Positions 57,388 to 64,000 of a DNA stretch of 64,000 bases are shown one piece after another. The stretch is taken from positions 186,001 to 250,000 of the forward strand of contig QZVU01000003.1 of the NCBI GenBank assembly GCA_003602285.1, given 5' to 3'. Below the pieces are notes generated by a model, which was not told where the DNA came from, did not search any database, and saw only the letters and a program-made list of their open reading frames with translations. The DNA is from Arthrobacter frigidicola (GTDB taxonomy: Bacteria; Actinomycetota; Actinomycetes; Actinomycetales; Micrococcaceae). Made by a program: the position numbers and the translations under genes. The first letter of the stretch is position 1, and every line of letters begins with the position of its first letter.

Positions 57388-58797
57388 ATGACCTCCTGGC
57401 AGGACGTCCTCCACCACCCCGTGCTCCAGTTGCGCGGGCACAGCCTCGACGTGCTCGAACTCCTTCTCGGCGGGCTGTACGCCCCTGCCGGCGGGTACTG
57501 TCTTCCCGGCCGGAAACCGGCTTCCTGGCCGGCGGAACCGACGCTGCGGGTTCCCGCCACGACGGCGCGGGCAGCCCTCGCCCGCGGCGGGCTGCTGCTG
57601 GCCGATCCCGACGGCACTCCCCTGGCCCGCCTAGCCGTCGACGGCACGGCCGCGGGCGCCGCCGAGGAGGACGTCTATGTCTCCGGGACGCCCGCACCGC
57701 TCCAGCCGGCCGAGCATGGCCCCTTCCGCAGGCTGCGGCTGACAGCGCCCCTTGCCGTGCCGGACGTCCGCGGCGGGGACCGGGCACCGCTCGTGGTGGC
57801 CGCCTTCGCGGGGGTCCCATCGCTGGAGCAGCTGACCCGTACCCTCGTCGGCGCCCGCGGGGCGAACCTGGTCCTCCTCGCCGTCGCTGACAGCGACACC
57901 GCCCGGCAGGAGGGAACGGCCCGGCTGATTGAATCGCTGGAGGCGGTTGCGGCGCAGGTGCCCGGCGGCCGCGTCCGGCTCCTCATTGTTCCCACCGGCA
58001 CTGTTCCCACCGGCACTATTCCCACCGGCATTGTTCCCACCGGCATTGTTCCCACCGGCATCGTTCCCGCCGGCACAGTTCCCACCGGCACAGTTCCCAC
58101 CGGTGCAACCGATCATGACGGCAGTGCTCCCGCCGGCGGCGCCGCGCGGCTCCTGGCCCGCCTCGGCGCGGACATCCTCCTCGACTTCACCTCCGGGCCG
58201 CAGGGAGGATCCCCCGCGGCGGGGCCCGGACGCAGTGACGAACGCGGGAGCCCCGCCGGAGCCCCCCGCCCGCGGGGCCTTGTGGTCCTCTTCACCGGCC
58301 TTTCAGGCTCCGGCAAGTCGACGCTGGCGCGGGAGGTCGCCGAACGCCTGCAGCGGGCGGACGGACGGCACACGGAGCTCCTGGATGGCGACGACGTGCG
58401 GACCCTGCTTTCCTCAGGGCTTGGTTTCTCGCGTGCGGACCGGGAACTGAATGTGCGGCGCATCGGGTGGGTGGCCGCCCGCGTTGCCGAGGCGGGCGGC
58501 ATCGCGCTGTGCGCCCCCATCGCACCCTTCGAGTCCTCGCGCCGGGAAGTCCGTGCGATGGCCTCGGCCTCAAGCGACTTCCTGCTCGTCCACGTGTCAA
58601 CGCCGCTTGCCGTGTGCGAGGAGCGTGACCGGAAGGGCCTATATGCCAAAGCCCGCGCCGGACTGATCCCCGAGTTCACCGGCATCTCGTCCCCCTACGA
58701 GGAGCCCGGCGACGCCGACGTCGTCGTCGATCTGGCACGGGTGGGTGTCGCCGAGGGCGCCGCCCGGCTCCTCGACGCGGTGCGGCGCCTCGGTTGA
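57388..58797 (+). CDS. cysC: APS kinase fused to a degenerate ATP-sulfurylase-like domain
   Basis: 469-residue fusion. The C-terminal part (about 296-469) is an intact APS kinase: GLSGSGKSTLAREVAERL Walker A (304-311), LDGDDVRTLLSSGLGFSR, RDRKGLYAKARAG and FTGISSPYEEPGD. The N-terminus (LRGHSLDVLELLLGGLYAPA, YCLPG) resembles ATP sulfurylase, but the QxRNPxHxxH and GRDHAGPG motifs are absent: VAAFAGVPSLEQL stands where they should be. Residues 201-240 are eight pentapeptides (V/I-P-T-G-x) from a minisatellite. The kinase probably works; the N-terminal part probably does not make APS, as cysDN lies next door. The start at 57388 is chosen for domain fit; an ATG 10 codons earlier is possible. Confidence 0.88.
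   Translation: MTSWQDVLHHPVLQLRGHSLDVLELLLGGLYAPAGGYCLPGRKPASWPAEPTLRVPATTARAALARGGLLLADPDGTPLARLAVDGTAAGAAEEDVYVSGTPAPLQPAEHGPFRRLRLTAPLAVPDVRGGDRAPLVVAAFAGVPSLEQLTRTLVGARGANLVLLAVADSDTARQEGTARLIESLEAVAAQVPGGRVRLLIVPTGTVPTGTIPTGIVPTGIVPTGIVPAGTVPTGTVPTGATDHDGSAPAGGAARLLARLGADILLDFTSGPQGGSPAAGPGRSDERGSPAGAPRPRGLVVLFTGLSGSGKSTLAREVAERLQRADGRHTELLDGDDVRTLLSSGLGFSRADRELNVRRIGWVAARVAEAGGIALCAPIAPFESSRREVRAMASASSDFLLVHVSTPLAVCEERDRKGLYAKARAGLIPEFTGISSPYEEPGDADVVVDLARVGVAEGAARLLDAVRRLG
57988..58107 (+). repeat. 15-bp x 8 minisatellite in cysC fusion gene
   Basis: Eight in-frame 15-bp units, most GTTCCCACCGGCACT or variants, start every 15 nt from 57988. They encode V/I-P-T-G-T/I pentapeptides. Copy number changes would keep the frame. 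Confidence 0.92.
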
Positions 58798-58828
58798 AGC
58801 GAGGAACGCGGCTGACGCGGTCCGGCGC

Positions 58829-60079
58829 CTAGTCCGCTCCGACGATCATGCCGGCACCGACCGTTGCGTTCGTTGCCTCGTCGATGAGGACGAATCCGCC
58901 GGTCGCGCGGTTCCTCCCGTACTCGTCGGCCATCAGCGGAGAGGTCGTCCGGAGTCGGACCCTGCCGATTTCATTGAGCCGGAGATCGACTGCCTCCTGG
59001 TTCCGGTGGAGTGTATTGATGTTGAGCTCATACTGCAGCTCCTTGACCAGGGTGCGGGCGGTGCGGGTGGTGTGCTTGATCGCGAGTTTCCGGCCCGGAA
59101 CCAGGGGGCTGTCGCCCATCCAGCACACCATCGCATCGATGTCCTGGGACACCGAGGGACGGTTGTTGGGCCTGCAGATCATGTCCCCGCGGGAGACATC
59201 GAGGTCATCCTCGAGCCGGAGGACGACGGACATCGGGGCGAAGGCCTCCTCGACGGGGCCGTCCGCCGTCTCGATCCCGGCGATGCGCGTGCCCAGCCCG
59301 CTGGGCAGGACAACCACCTCATCCCCCGTCTTGAGCACCCCTCCGGCGACCTGTCCCGCATACCCGCGGTAGTCCTGGTTGAGATTCTGGTGGGGACGGA
59401 TGACGTACTGCACCGGGAACCGGACGTCCACGAGGTTCCGGTCACTGGCGATATGGACGTTCTCGAGATGGTGGAGCAGGGGCGCACCCTGGTACCAGGG
59501 CATGTTCGCGGACCGCTCGACGACGTTGTCGCCCTTCAGCGCCGACATCGGGATGACCGTCAGGTCGCTGATCTGCAGCTTTGAGGCGAACTCGACGAAC
59601 TCGGCACGGATTGATTCGTACACCTCCTCGGACCAGTCGACCAGGTCCATCTTGTTCACCGCGAGCACGAGGTGGGGAACCTGGAGCAGGGATACGAGGA
59701 AGGCGTGCCGCCGGCTCTGCTCAATCAGCCCCTTGCGGGCGTCGGCGAGCACGATGCCGACGTCGGCCGTCGATGCCCCCGTGACCATATTGCGGGTGTA
59801 CTGGATGTGCCCGGGGGTGTCAGCGACGATGAACTTGCGCTTTGGCGTGGCGAAATACCGGTACGCGACGTCGATGGTGATGCCCTGCTCCCGCTCGGCC
59901 CTCAGCCCGTCGGTGAGCAGGGCGAGGTCGGTGTAGTCGTCCCCCCGGTCCCGGCTGGTCCGTTCGATCGCTTCAAGCTGGTCGGTGAAGATGGACTTGG
60001 AGTCGTAGAGCATGCGCCCGATCAGCGTGCTCTTTCCGTCGTCGACCGACCCGGCCGTGGCAAGGCGCAGGAGATCCAT
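58829..60079 (-). CDS. cysN: Sulfate adenylyltransferase subunit 1 (GTPase)
   Basis: 416-residue CysN, the EF-Tu-like GTPase that drives APS formation with CysD. G-motifs: ATAGSVDDGKSTLIGRML (G1), ITIDVAYRYF (G2), DTPGHIQYTRNMVTGAS (G3) and AVNKMDL (G4). beta-barrel domains follow to the end. The ATG overlaps the cysD stop by 1 nt (TGATG). It is a stand-alone CysN, not fused to APS kinase. Confidence 0.95.
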   Translation of the reverse strand: MDLLRLATAGSVDDGKSTLIGRMLYDSKSIFTDQLEAIERTSRDRGDDYTDLALLTDGLRAEREQGITIDVAYRYFATPKRKFIVADTPGHIQYTRNMVTGASTADVGIVLADARKGLIEQSRRHAFLVSLLQVPHLVLAVNKMDLVDWSEEVYESIRAEFVEFASKLQISDLTVIPMSALKGDNVVERSANMPWYQGAPLLHHLENVHIASDRNLVDVRFPVQYVIRPHQNLNQDYRGYAGQVAGGVLKTGDEVVVLPSGLGTRIAGIETADGPVEEAFAPMSVVLRLEDDLDVSRGDMICRPNNRPSVSQDIDAMVCWMGDSPLVPGRKLAIKHTTRTARTLVKELQYELNINTLHRNQEAVDLRLNEIGRVRLRTTSPLMADEYGRNRATGGFVLIDEATNATVGAGMIVGAD

Positions 60080-61032
60080 CAGAAGTACCCCTCTTTCTTT
60101 CGGTCTTCCATGGCCGCTTCGCTGACCTGGTCATCCCCGCGGGTCGCTCCCCGTTCGGTGAGGCGCGTGCCGGCGACCTCCTCGCGGACCTGCGTCGGCG
60201 TCGCAGCAGTCGAGGGGACGGCGGCAGTGAGGGTGGCATCGCCCATGGTGCGGTACCGGACGTCGGCCTCGAACACCTCTTCCGAGGGGCGCGGCTGGCA
60301 GAAGCTGTGGACGGCGAAGAGCATGCCGTTGCGCCTGAACACCGGCCGCCGGTGCGAGTAGTAGAGGGAGGGAACCTCGATGTTTTCCTGCTCGATGTAG
60401 CTCCAAATATCGAGTTCCGTCCAGTTGGAGATGGGGAACACCCGGATGCTCTCCCCGACGTGCACTCGTGTGTTGTAGAGGCCCCACACCTCCGGACGCT
60501 GGCTCTTGGGGTCCCACTGCCCGAACTCGTCGCGGAAGGAAAAGACGCGTTCCTTGGCCCGTGCCTTCTCCTCATCGCGCCGTGCGCCGCCGAGCAGTGC
60601 CGTGAAGCCGTGCTTCTCGGCGGTCTCAAGGAGCACCGCCGTCTGGATCCGGTTCCGCGACCCGTTCGGTTCCTCCCGAACCACTCCCCGGTCGATGGCT
60701 TCCTGCACCGATCCGACGACGAGCGTCAGTCCGAGGCGCTTCACCTCCCGGTCCCGGTGCTCGAGCACCTCGTCGAAGTTATGACCGGTATCGATGTGCA
60801 GCACGGGGAAAGGGATCCGGGCCGGCGCGAACGCCCTGCGGGCGAGCTCGAGCATCACGATCGAGTCCTTGCCTCCGGAGAACATCAGGGCGGGCCGCTC
60901 AAGTTCGGCGGCCACCTCCCGGATGATGAAGATCGCCTCCGCCTCGAGCGTCTTCAGGTGGCTCAGGCTGTACCGCGGGGAGTGTGCTGTGCGGCCCATC
61001 GGATTCTTCTCCTCTCCTGCCACCGGTTTCAT
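60079..61032 (-). CDS. cysD: Sulfate adenylyltransferase subunit 2
   Basis: 317-residue CysD, an ATP-PPase that makes APS from ATP and sulfate. PP-loop FSGGKDSIVMLELA near residue 51, HIDTGHNFDEVLEHRDRE, and LGGARRDEEKARAKERVFSFRD are family motifs. The ATG at 61032 has AGGAGGACTGCC upstream and overlaps the cysQ-like stop (ATGA). cysQ, cysD and cysN form one operon. Confidence 0.95.
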   Translation of the reverse strand: MKPVAGEEKNPMGRTAHSPRYSLSHLKTLEAEAIFIIREVAAELERPALMFSGGKDSIVMLELARRAFAPARIPFPVLHIDTGHNFDEVLEHRDREVKRLGLTLVVGSVQEAIDRGVVREEPNGSRNRIQTAVLLETAEKHGFTALLGGARRDEEKARAKERVFSFRDEFGQWDPKSQRPEVWGLYNTRVHVGESIRVFPISNWTELDIWSYIEQENIEVPSLYYSHRRPVFRRNGMLFAVHSFCQPRPSEEVFEADVRYRTMGDATLTAAVPSTAATPTQVREEVAGTRLTERGATRGDDQVSEAAMEDRKKEGYF

Positions 61033-61898
61033 GGCAGTCCTCCTGTTTCGACCCTCAGTTGCCTCAGGGCGGTGAGCAGCGTCCCGGCGAGCTCCGGCCG
61101 GCACAGCAGCAGGTCGGGCAGGTACGGGTCGGCCCGGTTGTAGGTCACGGGCGACCCGTCGATCCGGCTCGCATGCAGGCCAAGCCGGGTGGCGACGGCG
61201 ACGGGCGCCGCGGAGTCCCACTCGTACTGGCCCCCCGCGTGGACGTACGCGTCCACCTCCCCCCGAACCACGGCTGCGGCCTTGTAGCCTGCCGAGCCCA
61301 GGGGAACCAACTCGCCCCCGACCTCGCGGGCGAGCGCCCCGGCGAAGGACGGCGCGCGGGTCCGGGACACTGCGATCCTCACCGGATGCCCAAAGCGCGG
61401 AGGAACGGGTCGGGCTGCAGTGGCAAGCACCACGTCTTCGGCCGGCAGTGCGACAGCACCGGCGGTGAGGCTCCCCCCGTCGGGCCCGGCCTCCCACAGG
61501 GCAACGTGCACGGCCCAGTCGGGCCGCCCCTCGGAGTATTCGCGGGTGCCGTCCAGCGGATCGAGGATCCAGACGCGGCGGGCTGCGCGCCGGGAGGGGT
61601 TGTCAACCGACTCTTCGGACAGCACCGCATCCCCAGGGCGGCAGCGCCCGAGCGCGGCCAGCAGGTATTCGTGGGAGCGCCGGTCCCCGAGGGTTCCGAG
61701 CCGCTTGCGCTCCGTACCCTTCCTGCGCTCCGATGCCCGGAGCTCGACGAGCAGGCGCCCGGCCCCCGCTGCGAGATCTGCCGCGAGCGCCGAGTCGCTC
61801 TGTGCCGCATCACGCTGGGCCGCATCACTCTGGGCCGCATCGCCCTGTGCCACATCGCCCTGTGCCGGAATCGGTTCACTTACCTGGTCCATCGTCAT
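61029..61898 (-). CDS. cysQ: 3'(2'),5'-bisphosphate nucleotidase (CysQ-like)
   Basis: 289-residue Mg2+-dependent inositol-monophosphatase-fold phosphatase. Metal-binding DPLDGTREYSEGRPDWAVHVAL and the C-terminal YEWDSAAPVAVA match CysQ, which hydrolyses PAP (the by-product of sulfotransfer) to AMP. The first 40 residues are repetitive (AAQSD-type pentapeptides). It opens the cysQ-cysD-cysN operon. It could also act on inositol phosphates, but context favours PAP. Confidence 0.85.
   Translation of the reverse strand: MTMDQVSEPIPAQGDVAQGDAAQSDAAQRDAAQSDSALAADLAAGAGRLLVELRASERRKGTERKRLGTLGDRRSHEYLLAALGRCRPGDAVLSEESVDNPSRRAARRVWILDPLDGTREYSEGRPDWAVHVALWEAGPDGGSLTAGAVALPAEDVVLATAARPVPPRFGHPVRIAVSRTRAPSFAGALAREVGGELVPLGSAGYKAAAVVRGEVDAYVHAGGQYEWDSAAPVAVATRLGLHASRIDGSPVTYNRADPYLPDLLLCRPELAGTLLTALRQLRVETGGLP
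61792..61866 (-). repeat. 15-bp tandem repeat in the cysQ N-terminus
   Basis: Five 15-bp units (61792, 61807, 61822, 61837, 61852), e.g. GCATCACTCTGGGCC and GCATCGCCCTGTGCC, encode the AAQSD-type pentapeptides. Confidence 0.8.
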
Positions 61899-61939
61899 CC
61901 CTCCGCCCCTCTCCTGCTGAAAACGCCTTTTAAAGTGTG

Positions 61940-62012
61940 CAACCCCTCCTGTTTTTCCCTGTGTTTCTCCCGTTTCTCCCGTGTGTTTCTCCCGTGTGTT
62001 TTTCCCTGGGCC
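61940..62012 (-). repeat. G-rich repeat tract upstream of cysQ
   Basis: On the coding strand this leader holds five GGGA runs spaced 6-10 nt apart in repeats of GGGAGAAACACAC. It lies between the transferase stop and the cysQ start and could form a quadruplex or affect translation; that is inference. Confidence 0.5.
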
Positions 62013-62022
62013 GGGCCGGGGG

Positions 62023-63525
62023 TCAATAGGCTCCTACGGGTTGGAAGACCACCTTGAAGGTGCGCCACATCACGAGCAGGTCGCCGGTGACGGACCAGTT
62101 CTCGACGTAGTAGAGATCAAGGCGGATGCTTTCGTCCCAGTCGAGGTCGGACCGGCCGCTGATCTGCCACAGACCGGTCAGGCCCGGCTTGATGAAGAGG
62201 CGGCGGTGGGCGTGCCCGTGGTAGCTCGACACCTCGCTGGGAAGCGGAGGCCGCGGGCCGACCAGCGACATGTCTCCCTTGAGCACGTTGTAGAACTGCG
62301 GCAGCTCATCGAGTGAGTACTTCCGGATCCACCGCCCTACGTCCGTGACCCGCGGGTCGTCCTTCATCTTGAACAGGACGCCGTTGCCCTCGTTGTGCTG
62401 CCTCAGGTTTTCAAGATCGGATTCGGCGGAGGTCACCATCGAACGGAACTTGTACATGCGGAACAGCTCCGAGCCGCGGCCTGCGCGGTCCTGTGCGAAG
62501 AACACCGGCCCGGGTGAATCAAGCCGGATGAGGACCGCCAGGAGCATGAACAGCGGGGCCAGCGCGATGAGCGCGGCGGCCGAGAGGAAGATGTCCATCG
62601 CCCGCTTGATGACGTGGCGGCCGCCGGTGAACTGGGGCAGCTCCACATGCATGAGGGGAAGTCCCTCAACCGGACGCATCCGGATCCGCGGGCCGGCGAC
62701 GTTGGTCAGGGAGGAGGCGAGCACCAGTTCGGTGGAGGTGCGTTCAAGGCGCCACCCGAGTTCCCGGATGTACCTCGTGCCCTTGCGCAGGTGTCCGGCG
62801 ACGATGACCGCGTCGGCCCCGGTGTGGAGCACGAAGTCCTCGACATTGCCGAGCCCGCACACGGCCGGCACGAGCTTGTCGCCGACCCGGATCGAGGACT
62901 GGTTCCCCTTGCACTCGAGGACCGCCCCCACGACGTCGTACACGGGACCCGACTTGCGTGCCAGCTGGCTGGCGACGTAGTCCACGTCGTGGCGCCGGCC
63001 GACGACGACGACCTTGGAGAGGAAGTGGCCATAGCGCCGCTGCTCGTTGAGCCACAGCCGCCACAGCCACCGGCTCGCCACCAGCAGTACCACCCCTGCC
63101 GCGAAGGTGAGCACCAGGAACCGCCGGAAGTGTTCGATATCGAGGACGACGACGGAGACGGCGAGCGCCCCGAAGGTGGCCGTGCCCGCGTGCAGGACCT
63201 TCTTGTACTCGGCGGCGCCGACGCCGATCAGGCGTGGATCCCTGGTGCGGAAGAGGTACATCGCGCTCAGCCAGCCGCCGGCACAGCCAAGGAGCAGCCC
63301 GAAGGTGATCTTCAGGCCTTCCTCCTCAAGCGCCGTCCCGGTGAAGAGACGTCCACAGACCAAGACGACCAGGAGGATCAGGAGCGTATCCGTGACCCGG
63401 AGCGACTGCTGGTACCGCCGCCGCCAGGCGATTCCCGAAAGGACCCGGCGCGTGCTGCCCACCGCAGCCCGTGCGGGAAGCGTGCTGATCCTCCCCGGCG
63501 ACAGGGCGGGGTTCGCCCCCGTCAT
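62023..63525 (-). CDS. Polyprenyl-phosphate sugar-1-phosphate transferase (WbaP/ExoY type)
   Basis: 500-residue initiating transferase that puts the first sugar phosphate on undecaprenyl phosphate. Four N-terminal helices and a nucleotide-binding-like domain (SKVVVVGRRHDVDYVASQLA) precede the C-terminal catalytic domain (about 300-500): KRAMDIFLSAAALIALAPL, RMYKFRSMV, KYSLDELPQFYNVLKGDMSL and KPGLTGLWQISGRSDLDW. It is transcribed toward cysQDN. The ATG at 63525 is preferred for its position before the first helix; ribosome-binding site is a GGGGG run. Confidence 0.93.
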   Translation of the reverse strand: MTGANPALSPGRISTLPARAAVGSTRRVLSGIAWRRRYQQSLRVTDTLLILLVVLVCGRLFTGTALEEEGLKITFGLLLGCAGGWLSAMYLFRTRDPRLIGVGAAEYKKVLHAGTATFGALAVSVVVLDIEHFRRFLVLTFAAGVVLLVASRWLWRLWLNEQRRYGHFLSKVVVVGRRHDVDYVASQLARKSGPVYDVVGAVLECKGNQSSIRVGDKLVPAVCGLGNVEDFVLHTGADAVIVAGHLRKGTRYIRELGWRLERTSTELVLASSLTNVAGPRIRMRPVEGLPLMHVELPQFTGGRHVIKRAMDIFLSAAALIALAPLFMLLAVLIRLDSPGPVFFAQDRAGRGSELFRMYKFRSMVTSAESDLENLRQHNEGNGVLFKMKDDPRVTDVGRWIRKYSLDELPQFYNVLKGDMSLVGPRPPLPSEVSSYHGHAHRRLFIKPGLTGLWQISGRSDLDWDESIRLDLYYVENWSVTGDLLVMWRTFKVVFQPVGAY

Positions 63526-64000
63526 GCCGCCGCCCCCCGACGGCCGGCCGCCTGGGGGGCGGCAAAGTGGGGAGCCGACGGCGACTGGGGACGAACCTCG
63601 GTCTCGGGAGGTTCTAACGCCGCCGGCTCCGCTGAAGGGTGCCCCACCGACGCCGGGGCGGGCCCGGATCCGGTGGTGCAGGTGACCGACGGGGGCGCCG
63701 CAGCGCCGCCTCGAAGCGTCGGCCCGAAAGGATGAACTCCTGGTAAAACAGCCTTCGATGTGCGGTGAAAGCCGCAGCAACCACGTCCGCCCATCATGAG
63801 ACCCTGTTCCTCTAAAGTTCACCCCAAGCTTGCTGTTCTTCTTGGATTGAGCCTATGAACAGGCCGCTGCCGCTGCACGAGTAGGGGTTACGCTACTTCG
63901 ACGGACACTGGGCACCGCGGTACTCGATGGCGGTGGTGGACTACGTGGGCTTGTCGCCTTGAGTACCCACAGGCTGCCGCGCTCCACTCACCTGCGGCCG
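63526..64000. other. Upstream region of the sugar-phosphate transferase, no gene seen
   Basis: 475 bp with no credible gene in any frame; only short open frames. It presumably carries the transferase promoter, but I do not see a clear -35/-10 pair. The next gene probably lies beyond the window edge. Confidence 0.6.

Noticed and set aside
57988-58107. Possible CRISPR array
   Set aside because: Repeats are contiguous 15-bp units without spacers and lie in frame in a gene.
56446-61898. Ordinary sulfate-assimilation operon
   Set aside because: No APS/PAPS reductase or sulfite reductase nearby, and genes are embedded with a sulfotransferase and polysaccharide genes.
63842-63960. Short reading frame at the right edge
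   Set aside because: Fragments are too short and show no recognisable family; not supported as a gene.

Overview
The window is a chromosomal segment of a high-GC Gram-positive actinobacterium. Gene content and signals point to the Micrococcaceae (Arthrobacter-like): GatCAB for tRNA-Gln amidation, an acyl-CoA carboxylase with an epsilon subunit, an SCO4848-type membrane protein, a mycobacterial-type cyclase and LpdA, many GTG starts, 4-base stop/start overlaps and leaderless starts. The family placement is inference. I saw no tRNA, rRNA, CRISPR array, insertion sequence or prophage.

Layout. 0-4.2 kb: gatCAB and a GNAT acetyltransferase. 4.4-9.1 kb: a carbohydrate ABC importer without ATPase, tightly coupled to a GH3 beta-N-acetylhexosaminidase. 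9.2-15.5 kb: ligA, a PP2C phosphatase, a class III cyclase, a PH-domain membrane protein and birA. 15.5-24.3 kb: a lipid/biotin block (SDR, accD-accE, maf, accA) interrupted by a serpin and a DUF885 peptidase; accD and accA carry the same palindromic operator. 24.3-29.6 kb: Ser/Thr kinase plus lipoprotein, an MHS-type transporter and LpdA. 29.9-33.7 kb: nucleoside salvage (purine nucleoside phosphorylase, phosphohexomutase, deoC). 33.9-43.6 kb: mfd, small conserved proteins, NhaA, an orphan histidine kinase, sufS-sufU. 43.7-46.0 kb: a membrane protein and a kinase-fold phosphotransferase of unknown role.

46.2-63.5 kb is the most interesting part: a Wzx/Wzy-type exopolysaccharide locus. It has a Wzz-like chain-length protein, a GT2 glycosyltransferase, a Wzy-like polymerase, a Wzx flippase and a polyprenyl-phosphate sugar-1-phosphate transferase. 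Embedded in it is what looks like a complete PAPS cycle: CysD/CysN make APS, an APS kinase makes PAPS, a sulfotransferase uses it, and a CysQ-like phosphatase removes PAP. No APS/PAPS reductase or sulfite reductase is present. The simplest reading is that the cell makes a sulfated exopolysaccharide with its own sulfate-activation module. The APS kinase is fused to a degenerate ATP-sulfurylase-like domain interrupted by a 15-bp minisatellite. A large secreted fibrinogen-like/PKD protein lies inside the locus.

Other recurring themes are 15-bp tandem repeats at four separate loci, two families of hairpin repeats at gene junctions, and several genes with a -10 hexamer 6-7 nt upstream of the start codon, suggesting leaderless mRNAs.
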